Of a stretch of DNA of 64,000 bases, positions 31,574-39,559 are shown piece after piece. Source of the stretch: an uncultured Acidobacteriota bacterium. Its GTDB lineage: Bacteria; Acidobacteriota; Terriglobia; Terriglobales; Acidobacteriaceae. A program made the translations under genes and the position numbers. Below the pieces are notes generated by a model. That model worked only from the letters and a program-made list of their open reading frames with translations. It searched no databases and was not told where the DNA came from. Location of the stretch: NCBI GenBank assembly GCA_903832295.1, contig CAILAZ010000348.1:17137-81136 (forward strand), in the 5' to 3' direction. Each line of letters opens with the position of its first letter. The first letter of the stretch is position 1.

Positions 31574-33151
31574 TTACTTCTTCCACTGCTCCGCTTCGCG
31601 GACAATCTCGTCGAGCACCTCGGCGGCCTTCCTGCCCGGCATGGTGTGATTGTTGCTCATGATGGAAAGCACCAGGCGATCTCCGTGCGACGTGGTCAGG
31701 TATCCGGAGAGAGTGTTGACGTGATCGAGCGAGCCGGTCTTGGCGCGCAGCACGGCCCCTGCGGGCAGCGCTCCTAGGCGGGAGATCAGGGTGCCATCCA
31801 CTCCTGAAACCGGAAGGCTCTCCATGTATTCGCCCCCCCAGGGCTGGGTCATTGCATAAGTCAGCAGCTTTACGATGGCGTGCGGGGAGACCAGGTTCTG
31901 GCGTGACAGACCGGAGCCATCATAGAAGGCATATTCTTCTGGAAGAATCTCGGCCTGGGAGAGGAAGGTACGCAGCACCTCCAGACCTCCGGCGACGGAG
32001 CCGCTGGTTCCCTTTTCGCGTCCCAGCAGGCGGAGCAGCATTTCGGAGTGAAGATTCTGGCTGACCTTGTTGATTACCCGGATGTCGAGGCTGAGTGGCA
32101 GCGAGTCATGCTGGGCCAGCACAACGGGCGCCGGCAGGTAAGGCTGCGGTGCGACGCCTCCACCGAGGGGAGCCACGGCGTTGACGGTAATGGTGCCCAG
32201 GCTCGACATGAGGGTGTGATGAGCGCGGGTCTTACCATAGATTGTGATTCCGCGCCGGGTCAGCATCTCCCACAGAAGCCGGGCACAGAACTCGGCAGGC
32301 TCCTCGATGGCAACGGCTTCGCCCACGCCCGGATCGTCGAGCGGAATGTTGCCCCAGATCTCAAGATGGGTAGAGCCCGGCTGGCGCTGTACGAAGACCT
32401 TGCGCGGCCCGGTGCCAGCGGGCGAGGTGAGCACGTGGTTTTCCACATGGTAATAGTCTGCGAAGGGAGCCATGCTGACGAATGCGCGCTCACCTACGCG
32501 CTCGGCAGGCATCAGGTTTACATACACTACGTTGTCATTGATGGCCAGGGCTGAGACGGGTGCGCCCCACTCCCATACAAGATCGTCCTGCGACCAACCT
32601 TCGCCGTAACGCTCATAAACGAAGAAGCTGTCATCCGCGACAATGTCGCCGTCAATCACCTTCACGCCGCGCGCCACGAGCTGGTCCGCCATCTCTTCCA
32701 GCACATGTGCCGGGGGTAGCGGGCGCTGGGTCTTCATCTCATAGTGCAGCGCGCGTCCGCTGAGATTGGCATCGCCGCGCCCTACGAGCACCAGGTCGCC
32801 CGGGAGGCGCCCGTACTTGTCAGGAAAGCTGGTGGATTCGATGGTGGTGCGGAAGCGGTAATTGGGACCGATCAGGGCCAGCGCCGCAGCAGTGGTAAAA
32901 AGCTTGGTGTTCGATGCTGGAGCATAGAGACGATCCGCATCATGCGAATAGACAACTTTTCCGGTGTCGAGCTCCTCGATCTCCACGCCCCAGAAGCCTC
33001 GCGCGATATCAGCCCGCTCCAGAATCGCGTCAATGTGCTTGGCGAGGTCTTTGTGCGCAGGGGGTGCAGCCACGGCAGAAGCCGCGAGCCATGGCACCAG
33101 CGCCAGAAGCGCGACGGCCCTGAGAGAGTTGGAAAAATGCGTGTGCCGCAT
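31574..33151 (-). CDS. dacB: D-alanyl-D-alanine carboxypeptidase/endopeptidase (PBP4, S13 family)
   Basis: A 525-residue periplasmic penicillin-binding protein that trims or cleaves peptidoglycan cross-links. A signal peptide (MRHTHFSNSLRAVALLALVPWLAASAVAA) precedes the three active-site motifs: SxxK in YAPASNTKLFTTAAAL, the second motif around YDGSGLSRQNLVSP, and KTG in VLRAKTGSLDHVNTLSGYL. The extra domains between the first two motifs (GDLVLVGRGDANLSG...) are as in E. coli DacB. The panC gene ends 33 bases upstream on the same strand. Confidence 0.94.
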   Translation of the reverse strand: MRHTHFSNSLRAVALLALVPWLAASAVAAPPAHKDLAKHIDAILERADIARGFWGVEIEELDTGKVVYSHDADRLYAPASNTKLFTTAAALALIGPNYRFRTTIESTSFPDKYGRLPGDLVLVGRGDANLSGRALHYEMKTQRPLPPAHVLEEMADQLVARGVKVIDGDIVADDSFFVYERYGEGWSQDDLVWEWGAPVSALAINDNVVYVNLMPAERVGERAFVSMAPFADYYHVENHVLTSPAGTGPRKVFVQRQPGSTHLEIWGNIPLDDPGVGEAVAIEEPAEFCARLLWEMLTRRGITIYGKTRAHHTLMSSLGTITVNAVAPLGGGVAPQPYLPAPVVLAQHDSLPLSLDIRVINKVSQNLHSEMLLRLLGREKGTSGSVAGGLEVLRTFLSQAEILPEEYAFYDGSGLSRQNLVSPHAIVKLLTYAMTQPWGGEYMESLPVSGVDGTLISRLGALPAGAVLRAKTGSLDHVNTLSGYLTTSHGDRLVLSIMSNNHTMPGRKAAEVLDEIVREAEQWKK

Positions 33152-33184
33152 ACGCTGCGCATTCTAGCACTGTTGCCGCCGCGC

Positions 33185-34033
33185 CTAGCAGCGGGGCAGC
33201 AGCAGATTGTCGATGAGACGGGTGGTGCCGAAGGTTGCGGCCACCGCCACGAGCGCGCCCGGGGTGGTGGCCGCAACCGGGTCGAGCGTGTCAGGGTCGA
33301 TGATTTCCAGGTAATCAAGCGCCGCTGCGGGCTCCGAGGCCAGGACGGCTAAAGCCGCGGAGCGAAGCTTCTCGGGCGATCTTTCTCCGGAGGCGGCGAG
33401 AGACTCCACTTGCTTCAGCGCACGCTGCAGCACAAGCGCCTGGCGCCGTTGATCTAAGGTCAGGTAGGCGTTGCGGGATGAGAGCGCCAGCCCGTCGGCT
33501 TCGCGCACGATCGGAGCAACAATCATCTCGACGTCCATGTTCAGGTCCCGCACCATGCGGCGAAGCACGGCCACCTGTGCCGCGTCCTTCTGGCCAAACA
33601 GGGCATAGTCAGGCTGCACGATGTGAAAGAGCTTGGCCACCACCGTGCTCACGCCCCTGAAGTGTCCAGGACGCGAGCGGCCATCGAGCTTGTCGCTGAG
33701 TTCGCCGACATGCACCGTGGTGGTCGCTCCGGCTGGATACATCTGTTCAGGCGAGGGGGCAAAGACAATGTGCACGCCCTCCGCTTCCAGAAGCGCGCTG
33801 TCGGCCTCCAGTTTGCGCGGATAGCGTTCGAGGTCTTCCGTGGGGCCGAATTGCAGTGGATTCACAAATATCGATACGACGACCAGGTTGGCCTGGGCGC
33901 GCGCCCGGCGCACCAGGGAGAGATGTCCCTCGTGCAGCGCTCCCATGGTGGGCACAAAGCCCACGGACAGTCCCTGCATGCGGGCGGCGCGACTGGCTAG
34001 CTGCATCTCACGGATGTCGCGGATCATTCTCAT
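33185..34033 (-). CDS. panC: Pantothenate synthetase
   Basis: A 282-residue enzyme ligating pantoate and beta-alanine with ATP. Motifs: VGFVPTMGALHEGHLSLVRRAR (the HxGH nucleotidyltransferase site, HEGH), VVSIFVNPLQFGPTEDLERYPR, DGRSRPGHFRGVSTVVAKLFHIVQPDYALFGQKDAAQVAVLRRMVRDLN and VREADGLALSSRNAYL. Length is standard. Its ATG overlaps the stop of the preceding secreted-protein gene (ATGA), giving translational coupling within panB-(secreted)-panC. Confidence 0.96.
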   Translation of the reverse strand: MRMIRDIREMQLASRAARMQGLSVGFVPTMGALHEGHLSLVRRARAQANLVVVSIFVNPLQFGPTEDLERYPRKLEADSALLEAEGVHIVFAPSPEQMYPAGATTTVHVGELSDKLDGRSRPGHFRGVSTVVAKLFHIVQPDYALFGQKDAAQVAVLRRMVRDLNMDVEMIVAPIVREADGLALSSRNAYLTLDQRRQALVLQRALKQVESLAASGERSPEKLRSAALAVLASEPAAALDYLEIIDPDTLDPVAATTPGALVAVAATFGTTRLIDNLLLPRC

Positions 34034-34677
34034 TTCTTTTCCGTTTCGGGTTTCGGCTTGGACTGCTGGGCGGGCGCGTCATCCTTGATAGACCAGCTAT
34101 GGATGGCACGCTGGAAGATAGGATCGAGGCGGGCGAAATCCTGCGGCGGGCAGCGCAGGGCGATGGAATAGACCAGCCCTTCCTCACCCGCGATGAGCGC
34201 CACCTGCTCGATGGAGTCCGCGCCAGTGGCGTTGTCATGAAGTTTCACACGCAGAACCTCGGCGTCGGCGCCGTTCAGCAGAAGGCGGCTGCGCTGCTGT
34301 GTTTCCGCCGATGTAAAAGTACCGTCTGGCGTGAGCACGATATCGACCAGCGCATCCAGCGAGGGTGCGCCGCCGCCAATCCTGGGAGGTACATCAATGG
34401 CGGCGACGCTGAGTTGCGGCCATGTGGAAGCGTCGCCGGCGCGGGGTTCTGCCACCACAAAGCCGAGGTCGTCAAAGATGTTGCCCAACCGCTGCCACCC
34501 GGCGGGAATCAGGACGCACAGGCCAACGGCCTCTGCGCACTCGCTACGCACGCCGAGCGGCGGCGTCACCCGATGAGGTGCGGCCTTAGGCGTGGTGGAG
34601 GGCTTGGCGGCTGGAGCCTGGGCATACGCGACGCCCAGAGCGGCAGACAGAACGATGGCGACGATCGGAACTTTCAT
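34030..34677 (-). CDS. Exported hypothetical protein between panB and panC
   Basis: A 215-residue protein with a signal peptide (MKVPIVAIVLSAALGVAYAQ), then a proline/alanine/lysine linker and a domain opening SECAEAVGLCVLIPAGWQRLGNIFDDLGFVVAEPRAGDASTWPQLSVAAIDVPP, with VLRVKLHDNATGADSIEQVALIAGEEGLVYSIALRCPPQDFARLDPIFQRAIHSWSI towards the end. The C...P.GW..., then ...S......FD....S.. layout resembles PsbP-like or other periplasmic lipid/ligand domains, without a firm match. It lies six bases after panB and overlaps panC by four, so it is a true operon member of unknown role. Confidence 0.75.
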   Translation of the reverse strand: MKVPIVAIVLSAALGVAYAQAPAAKPSTTPKAAPHRVTPPLGVRSECAEAVGLCVLIPAGWQRLGNIFDDLGFVVAEPRAGDASTWPQLSVAAIDVPPRIGGGAPSLDALVDIVLTPDGTFTSAETQQRSRLLLNGADAEVLRVKLHDNATGADSIEQVALIAGEEGLVYSIALRCPPQDFARLDPIFQRAIHSWSIKDDAPAQQSKPKPETEKK

Positions 34678-34683
34678 GATTGC

Positions 34684-35571
34684 TTACTTCTTCCGTTGAA
34701 CCACACTCGCGCCGGGCTCAGCCAATGCGCGCTGAGCTTCGCGTGGAAGGTGGTAGCTCTCGGCGTCGGCGGGAAAGGCTCCGCCGCGAACGTCATCACG
34801 ATAGGCCTGAATGGCTCCGGAGATCAACTCCCCGGCATTGCAGTAGCGCCGCACAAACTTGGCCGGAGGGTTGAAGGTGAGGCCAGCAAGATCGTGGAAG
34901 ACCAGGATCTGTCCGTCGCAGTCTGGCCCGGCGCCAATGCCGATGGTGGGCGTAGCAACCTCGGCGGTGATGCGGACGGCGACCTCGCGCGGAATGCCTT
35001 CGAGGACAAGCGCGGCAACGCCCGCGTGATCGAGCGCAACCGCATCGCGCAACAGCGCGTCAATCGCGGCTGTGGTCTTGCCCTGCACCTTGTAGCCTCC
35101 CATGCGATGCACCGATTGCGGCGTGAGGCCGATGTGTCCGACGACGGGAATTTCCGCGTCGATGATGCGCTGGATGAGTGCGACGCGGGAGAGGCCTCCC
35201 TCAATTTTCACAGACTCGGCGCCTGCGTCCTTGACGAATCGCACAGCATTCTCAAGGGCCGCGTCGTCGCTGGTGTGATAGGAACCGAAGGGCATATCAG
35301 CCACGAGAAATGCGTGCTTCACGGCGCGGCGCACGGCTCGGGTGTGGTGCAGCATCTCCTCCATGGTGACGGGCAGGGTGCTGTCATAGCCGAGCACGAC
35401 CTGGGCGAGCGAATCTCCGACGAGAATGAGGTCGACGCCAGCCTCGTCGGCGATGCGCGCAGTGGCGTAATCATAGGCTGTAAGTGAGACGATGGGCTCG
35501 TGCTTGAGTTTCTTCTCTGCGAGAGTTTGCACGGTGATGCGTTGACGGAAATCGCCGGTGGTGATGCTCAT
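34684..35571 (-). CDS. panB: 3-methyl-2-oxobutanoate hydroxymethyltransferase
   Basis: A 295-residue TIM-barrel enzyme making ketopantoate, the first committed step to pantothenate. Motifs: PIVSLTAYDYATARIADEAGVDLILVGDSLAQVVLGYDSTLPVTMEEMLHHTRAV, FLVADMPFGSY, ESVKIEGG, VVGHIGLTPQSVHRMGGYKVQGK, LVLEGIPREVA and IGIGAGPDCDGQILVFHDLAGL. The ATG at 35571 follows GGAGGAG and removes the unconvincing 40-residue extension in the ORF track. It is the first gene of the panB-(secreted)-panC transcript, and its upstream region carries repeated AACGATTG sites. Confidence 0.96.
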   Translation of the reverse strand: MSITTGDFRQRITVQTLAEKKLKHEPIVSLTAYDYATARIADEAGVDLILVGDSLAQVVLGYDSTLPVTMEEMLHHTRAVRRAVKHAFLVADMPFGSYHTSDDAALENAVRFVKDAGAESVKIEGGLSRVALIQRIIDAEIPVVGHIGLTPQSVHRMGGYKVQGKTTAAIDALLRDAVALDHAGVAALVLEGIPREVAVRITAEVATPTIGIGAGPDCDGQILVFHDLAGLTFNPPAKFVRRYCNAGELISGAIQAYRDDVRGGAFPADAESYHLPREAQRALAEPGASVVQRKK

Positions 35572-35897
35572 GACTCCTCCAGTGTGGCTCCGCGAAGCGG
35601 ATGCCGCCTGTGCGCACGGGGCGCGAGTGGCCGATGGGACCGACCGCAGTGATTGTAGCCCTCCGGGAGACGGGAGGCAACAACGGACCAACGATTGGCA
35701 AAGCAGGCAATGGTTGAAAAGGCTGTATGTACTCTCTGGTCAATCGTTGAGGGTGGGTCTGAACGATTGGCAGGAGAGACAGCAAACTGAGGGCAATTGA
35801 TTGCCCGGATGGTAAATGCTTTGGCGGAGTGCAGGAGGGCCGATTGCAGGGGCGAAGGATGAGGTTCATACTTCGGCGGTGGAAAGAGGTGAGCGCG
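35572..35897. promoter_or_regulatory. Divergent control region of panB and an ICMT-like gene, with repeated sites
   Basis: No gene is supported here. Inside are AACGATTG at 35690-35697 and 35762-35769, its inverse CAATCGTT at 35741-35748, and a perfect 16-base palindrome GGGCAATTGATTGCCC at 35791-35806. The two AACGATTG copies continue as GGCA. Spacing and orientation suggest protein-binding sites or short intergenic repeats. I cannot assign a firm promoter. Confidence 0.5.
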
Positions 35898-36419
35898 ATG
35901 CGTGAGGCGGAAGAAAATTCAGAGGTGGGCGGACGGTGGATGACGACAGTCGCCTCGTTGATGGTGGGCGCCGCGTTCTTCTCACTCTGGTTCTGGTTAC
36001 TGCCGCGCTGGCTGGGCTTTGAGGTTCACGAGGTGGGCTGGCGATGGATTGCCGTTGTGCCTTCGGTGCTGGGCTTTGGGCTGGCGCTGCGCTGCGTGTG
36101 GGATTTTGGATGGACCGGACGTGGGACACCGATGCCGCTGGTGCCTCCGAAGAAGCTGGTGGTGGTCGGCTTCTACCGCTACGTTCGCAATCCGATGTAC
36201 GTGGGATTCATTGCGGGATGGGGAGGTCTGTGGGTGGTGTTCGGACGCGCGAGCGCGGCGGCCTTACTGGCAGCATGCGCTGTGGTGGTGGGCATTCATG
36301 TATTTGTGGCTCTGTACGAGGAGCCGACGCTGCGCAGGATGTTTGGCGCAGAGTACGAGGAGTATTGCAGGAACGTGCACCGCTGGCTGCCGAGACTGGA
36401 TGCGTGGAGGGGGCGCTGA
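35898..36419 (+). CDS. ICMT/PEMT-like methyltransferase membrane protein
   Basis: A 173-residue protein with four membrane segments. The C-terminal half carries LVVVGFYRYVRNPMYVGFIAGWGGLWVVFG and VALYEEPTLRRMFGAEYEEYCRNVHRWLPRL, the SAM-binding and active-site motifs of the isoprenylcysteine methyltransferase-like family. It is distinct from the copy at 19970-20515: shared motifs but a different N-terminus. The substrate is unknown. ATG 35898 follows GAGGTGAG; the track's upstream extension is rejected. It is divergent from panB. Confidence 0.82.
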   Translation: MREAEENSEVGGRWMTTVASLMVGAAFFSLWFWLLPRWLGFEVHEVGWRWIAVVPSVLGFGLALRCVWDFGWTGRGTPMPLVPPKKLVVVGFYRYVRNPMYVGFIAGWGGLWVVFGRASAAALLAACAVVVGIHVFVALYEEPTLRRMFGAEYEEYCRNVHRWLPRLDAWRGR

Positions 36420-36426
36420 GTGTGGC

Positions 36427-36924
36427 TCAGCGCTGCGGGTGGCGGGCTGCCTCCAGCATGACGGTGGCTGCCTCTTCGGTGAGATTGTCCAGGGCCATGG
36501 CGGTTTCCCGCACCATGTACACGCAGGCATAGACGAGGCTGCCGACGGAGAGGAAGCCGATGGCGAGCGCGCCGAGAGCGGCGGCGTGGGCAAGCAGCGG
36601 AAATTCGTAGTGCACAAGGACGCCGCCCAGGACGGCGATGAGAGCTTCTCCGGCAAAGCCTCCGACGGCGGCGTAGCCGAGACGGAGCGCCTTGCCGAGC
36701 ATCTGGGCGCGCTGGCGGAGCAGGTCAGCCTGGTACTCAAGACGCTGATACAGGTCTGAGTCTTCACTGCTGCTGGCCATTACTGTGGCGACGGCGCGGG
36801 TGCGGTCCACGACGCGGGCAATGCGATTGCCCATTCCCATGACGAGCACGGTGGAGGAGTTGGTCAGCAGCGCCGGGGCCACTACGGCGGTGAGGACAGC
36901 AAACGGACTTTCAGCGATGGGCAT
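36427..36924 (-). CDS. DUF2721 family membrane protein
   Basis: A 165-residue protein with three membrane segments. It opens PFAVLTAVVAPALLTNSSTVLVMGMGNRIARVVDRTRAV, the DUF2721 signature of a hydrophobic helix ending in a polar N/S-rich turn and a basic RIARVVDR stretch. A coiled-coil-like loop (YQRLEYQADLLRQRAQML) and two further helices follow. The function is unknown. It ends eight bases from the convergent ICMT-like gene. Confidence 0.85.
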   Translation of the reverse strand: MPIAESPFAVLTAVVAPALLTNSSTVLVMGMGNRIARVVDRTRAVATVMASSSEDSDLYQRLEYQADLLRQRAQMLGKALRLGYAAVGGFAGEALIAVLGGVLVHYEFPLLAHAAALGALAIGFLSVGSLVYACVYMVRETAMALDNLTEEAATVMLEAARHPQR

Positions 36925-36955
36925 AACAGGATTCTACAAGGAATGAGAGCGAGGC

Positions 36956-37621
36956 CTACTCGCGGTTGCCGCTCTGCTGGCCGAGTGGGAGGAAGTACTG
37001 CGTACCCTTGATGGGCTCGCTGACGCGGCGCAGGAGGGTTTGAAGGTCTTCACTGCGCTCGACGAAGTCGATCTCCGAGGTGTTGACGACGAGCAGGTCA
37101 CTGGCGGAGTAGTGGAAGAAGAAATGTTCGTAAGCTTTGACGATCTCTTCCATGTACTCGTCACTGATGGCGCGCTCGCTGGCGACGTTCTTGCGGCGGA
37201 GGCGTTTGCGCAAAACGTCGATGGGCGCCTGAAGGTAAATGACGAGGTCGGGCGTGGGGAGCTCGGCGCGGAGGAGCTTGTAGTAGCGGTCGTAAATGTT
37301 CAGCTCCGCGTCACTGAGGTTGAGGTTGGCGAAGAGCTTGTCTTTCTCGAAGATGTAGTCGGTGACGATGATCTTTTGCGCGCTGCGCGCGGCGGCGAGC
37401 GGGCGGAGCTGCTCAAAGCGGCTGATGAGGAAGGCGAACTGCGCCTGGAAGGCTGCTCCGGAGTCGCCATCGTAGAAGGCGGAGAGGAAGGGGTTTTCCT
37501 CGGGCTCCTGGATGAGCTGGCCGTGAAGCTGCTCGGCGAGGAAGCGGGACAGGGTACTTTTGCCGACGCGGATCGGACCTTCAACGGCGATATAACGGGA
37601 TGGTTCGAAGAAATTGGCCAT
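36956..37621 (-). CDS. Deoxynucleoside kinase (dAK/dGK type)
   Basis: A 221-residue kinase that phosphorylates deoxynucleosides for salvage. Motifs: YIAVEGPIRVGKSTLSRFLAEQL (P-loop, with an arginine in place of the usual second glycine), QEPEENPFLSAFYDG (substrate Glu), QAQFAFLISRFEQL, VTDYIFEKDKLFA (the D-Y in place of the DR(S/Y) motif), PDLVIYLQAPIDVLRKRLRRKN with the lid arginines, and YEHFFFHY. This pattern is typical of bacterial dAdo/dGuo kinases. The ATG at 37621 has no strong ribosome binding site, and an extended start at 37747 cannot be excluded. Confidence 0.88.
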   Translation of the reverse strand: MANFFEPSRYIAVEGPIRVGKSTLSRFLAEQLHGQLIQEPEENPFLSAFYDGDSGAAFQAQFAFLISRFEQLRPLAAARSAQKIIVTDYIFEKDKLFANLNLSDAELNIYDRYYKLLRAELPTPDLVIYLQAPIDVLRKRLRRKNVASERAISDEYMEEIVKAYEHFFFHYSASDLLVVNTSEIDFVERSEDLQTLLRRVSEPIKGTQYFLPLGQQSGNRE

Positions 37622-37751
37622 GAGGAAGGTGCTGGTTCCGCGAATCAGACTCAGGGGAAGAATAGCGCGGGGTGAGCGGCGGGAGCAACAGGCTTGCAAG
37701 GGAATTCCGGACGGCGGGTTGAAAAGTGCGGAAGAGGATAGAATCATTGCG

Positions 37752-38489
37752 ATGATTGGCTATGTAGCAGGAGCGCTGGCGGCAGCAGCCGCCACCTTTG
37801 CCGGAGTGCACACCATGGTTCCGTGGTCGCAACTCTATGGCGAAAACTTTAGCGGAGTTAAAGAAGGCTTGAAGGTGCTGGCCCTGACCTATGATGACGG
37901 GCCGAACGATCCGTGGACGATGAAGCTGCTGGAGGTGCTGGACAAGCACCAGGTGCCGGCGACGTTCTTCATGCTGGGGAAGTACGTGCGGGAGCGTCCG
38001 GAGATTGCGAGGGCGGTGGCTGAGGCAGGGCACGCGATTGGCAACCACAGCTACTCGCATCCCAACCTGATCTTTGCGAGCGAGGCGAAGCTGCGGCAGG
38101 AGATGGAAGAGACCTCGGTGGCGATTGCGGAAGCTACGGGGGAGCGGCCCTTCCTGTTTCGTCCACCGTTTGGCGGGCGCAGGCCGGGGACGTTCAAAGT
38201 GGTGGAAGAAGTGAAGATGTTTCCGGTGATGTGGCGGGTGACCTGCTTTGACTGGGCGGCGAAGTCGCACACCCAGATTGTGAAGCACGCACGGCGGCAG
38301 ATTGCAGGCGGCGAAGTGGTGCTGATGCACGACGGCGGGCATTTGCGGATGGGAGAGGATCGCGGTTTTACGGTGCACGCCACCGATGAGCTGATCCGCG
38401 AATACAAGGACAAGGGGTATGTGTTTGCGACCGTGACCGAGATGATGCAGATGCGCCCGGGCGTGCAGATGCCGTTTGGAGCGAGGTAG
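37752..38489 (+). CDS. Polysaccharide deacetylase (NodB-homology)
   Basis: A 245-residue metal-dependent carbohydrate esterase 4 enzyme. An N-terminal hydrophobic segment (YVAGALAAAAATFAGVHTM) could be a signal anchor. The five NodB motifs are visible: TYDDGPND (catalytic and metal Asp), HSYSHP (metal His pair), RPPFGGRRPGT, DWAA.S (FDWAAKS) and VLMHDGG. Substrates may be peptidoglycan or exopolysaccharide acetyl groups, not decidable here. ATG 37752 is preferred over the track's long upstream frame, which lies in the divergent spacer opposite the deoxynucleoside kinase. Confidence 0.9.
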   Translation: MIGYVAGALAAAAATFAGVHTMVPWSQLYGENFSGVKEGLKVLALTYDDGPNDPWTMKLLEVLDKHQVPATFFMLGKYVRERPEIARAVAEAGHAIGNHSYSHPNLIFASEAKLRQEMEETSVAIAEATGERPFLFRPPFGGRRPGTFKVVEEVKMFPVMWRVTCFDWAAKSHTQIVKHARRQIAGGEVVLMHDGGHLRMGEDRGFTVHATDELIREYKDKGYVFATVTEMMQMRPGVQMPFGAR

Positions 38490-38504
38490 GAGAGGGAGGT
38501 CATC

Positions 38505-38915
38505 ATGCTGGAAGTGACAGTGGAACACCTGGGTGCAGTGCAGTTTGAGGTGAAGACCCGTGGGCACTCGGTGGTGAGCGATCAACCGGAGGAGAACGGC
38601 GGCTTTGATGAAGGGATGACACCGCCGGAGCTGATGCTGGCCTCGCTGGGTACATGCGCGGGATTCTATGCGGTGGATTACCTGAAGCGGCAGAAGCTGG
38701 CGGCGGAGGGAACGCGGGTGCGGGTAACAGCCGGGAAGGCTAAGAATCCGGCGCGGCTGGATGACTTCAAGATCGAGGTGGACGTGCCGGCGGGGCTGAG
38801 CGAGGAGCACACGAAGGGTGTGGAGGAGGCAGTGCACCGCTGCCTGATTCACAACACGCTGCTGACTCCGCCGAAGATTACGCTGGAGATCAGGAGCGCG
38901 GTGGCGGCGAAGTAG
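38505..38915 (+). CDS. OsmC/Ohr-family protein
   Basis: A 136-residue OsmC-fold protein: FEVKTRGHSVVSDQPEENGGFDEGMTPPELMLASLGTCAGFYAVDYLKRQKLAAEGTRVRVTAGKAKNPARLDDFKIEVDVPAGLSEEHTKGVEEAVHRCLIHNTLLTPPKITLEI. The two redox cysteines of peroxidase-type members are present (LGTCAGF and HRCLIHN), so thiol-dependent peroxidase activity is plausible. GGGAGG precedes the ATG. It lies 15 bases after the deacetylase gene and ends before a strong terminator. Confidence 0.88.
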   Translation: MLEVTVEHLGAVQFEVKTRGHSVVSDQPEENGGFDEGMTPPELMLASLGTCAGFYAVDYLKRQKLAAEGTRVRVTAGKAKNPARLDDFKIEVDVPAGLSEEHTKGVEEAVHRCLIHNTLLTPPKITLEIRSAVAAK

Positions 38916-38949
38916 TTTGGAAGGGCGAAGTAGTTGCAAGATGGATGCG

Positions 38950-38975
38950 GGGCCAGCCAGAGGGCTGGCCCTTTT
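38950..38975. terminator. Bidirectional terminator between osmC-like gene and purE
   Basis: GGGCCAGCC and GGCTGGCCC form a perfect 9-bp stem with an AGAG loop, followed by TTTT. It sits between two convergent genes. Confidence 0.88.
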
Positions 38976-38984
38976 GCATGGAAA

Positions 38985-39494
38985 CTACTTGGCGCGGCCC
39001 TCCTGGAGGCGGCGTGATTTCTCCTCTACGCCGTGGGCGAGCTTCTGCTTGTAGGCGAGGAGCTTCTTCGTCAGTTCGTGGTCCGAGGTGGCGAGAATCT
39101 GGGTGGCGAGGATTCCGGCGTTGGTGGCGCCGGGCTTGCCGATGGCGACGGTGGCGACGGGAATTCCGGCGGGCATCTGGACCATGGCGAGCAGGGCGTC
39201 GAGTCCGCCGAGGGTAGTGGCGGCGATGGGGACGGCGATGACGGGGAGGATGGTTTCGGCGGCGATGACTCCGGCGAGATGGGCGGCGCCTCCAGCTCCG
39301 GCGATGATGACGCGGATGCCGCGCGAGGCAGCGTTGCGGCTGAACTCGGAGGTGCGGGCAGGAGAGCGGTGGGCGGAGCTGACGTCGATCTCATAGGGTA
39401 CGCCGAAGAGTTCGAGCGCGCGGGCGGCTTCGTTCATGACGTCTAGATCCGTGTCACTGCCCATGATGATGGCGACAAGCGGCTTACTGTCCAT
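38985..39494 (-). CDS. purE: N5-carboxyaminoimidazole ribonucleotide mutase
   Basis: A 169-residue enzyme of purine synthesis that moves the carboxylate of N5-CAIR to give CAIR. Motifs: PLVAIIMGSDTDLDVMNEAARALELFGVPYEIDVSSAHRSPART, VIIAGAGGAAHLAGVIAAETILPVIAVPI (class I pattern with the active-site H in SAHR), LDALLAMVQMPAGIPVATVAIGKPGATNAGILATQIL. Length is standard. It is 65 bases downstream of purD on the same strand; purK is not seen here. Confidence 0.96.
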   Translation of the reverse strand: MDSKPLVAIIMGSDTDLDVMNEAARALELFGVPYEIDVSSAHRSPARTSEFSRNAASRGIRVIIAGAGGAAHLAGVIAAETILPVIAVPIAATTLGGLDALLAMVQMPAGIPVATVAIGKPGATNAGILATQILATSDHELTKKLLAYKQKLAHGVEEKSRRLQEGRAK

Positions 39495-39559
39495 AATCTA
39501 TCTTCCCGTTCGAGGTGCAATTCCTTGTACGAAAGATGCACGAGCCGGAGCTTCGGATG

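Noticed and set aside
37581-38939. 452-aa minus-strand ORF opposite the deacetylase and OsmC genes
   Set aside because: Spans two supported genes and their gap, with histidine/arginine-rich low-complexity content.
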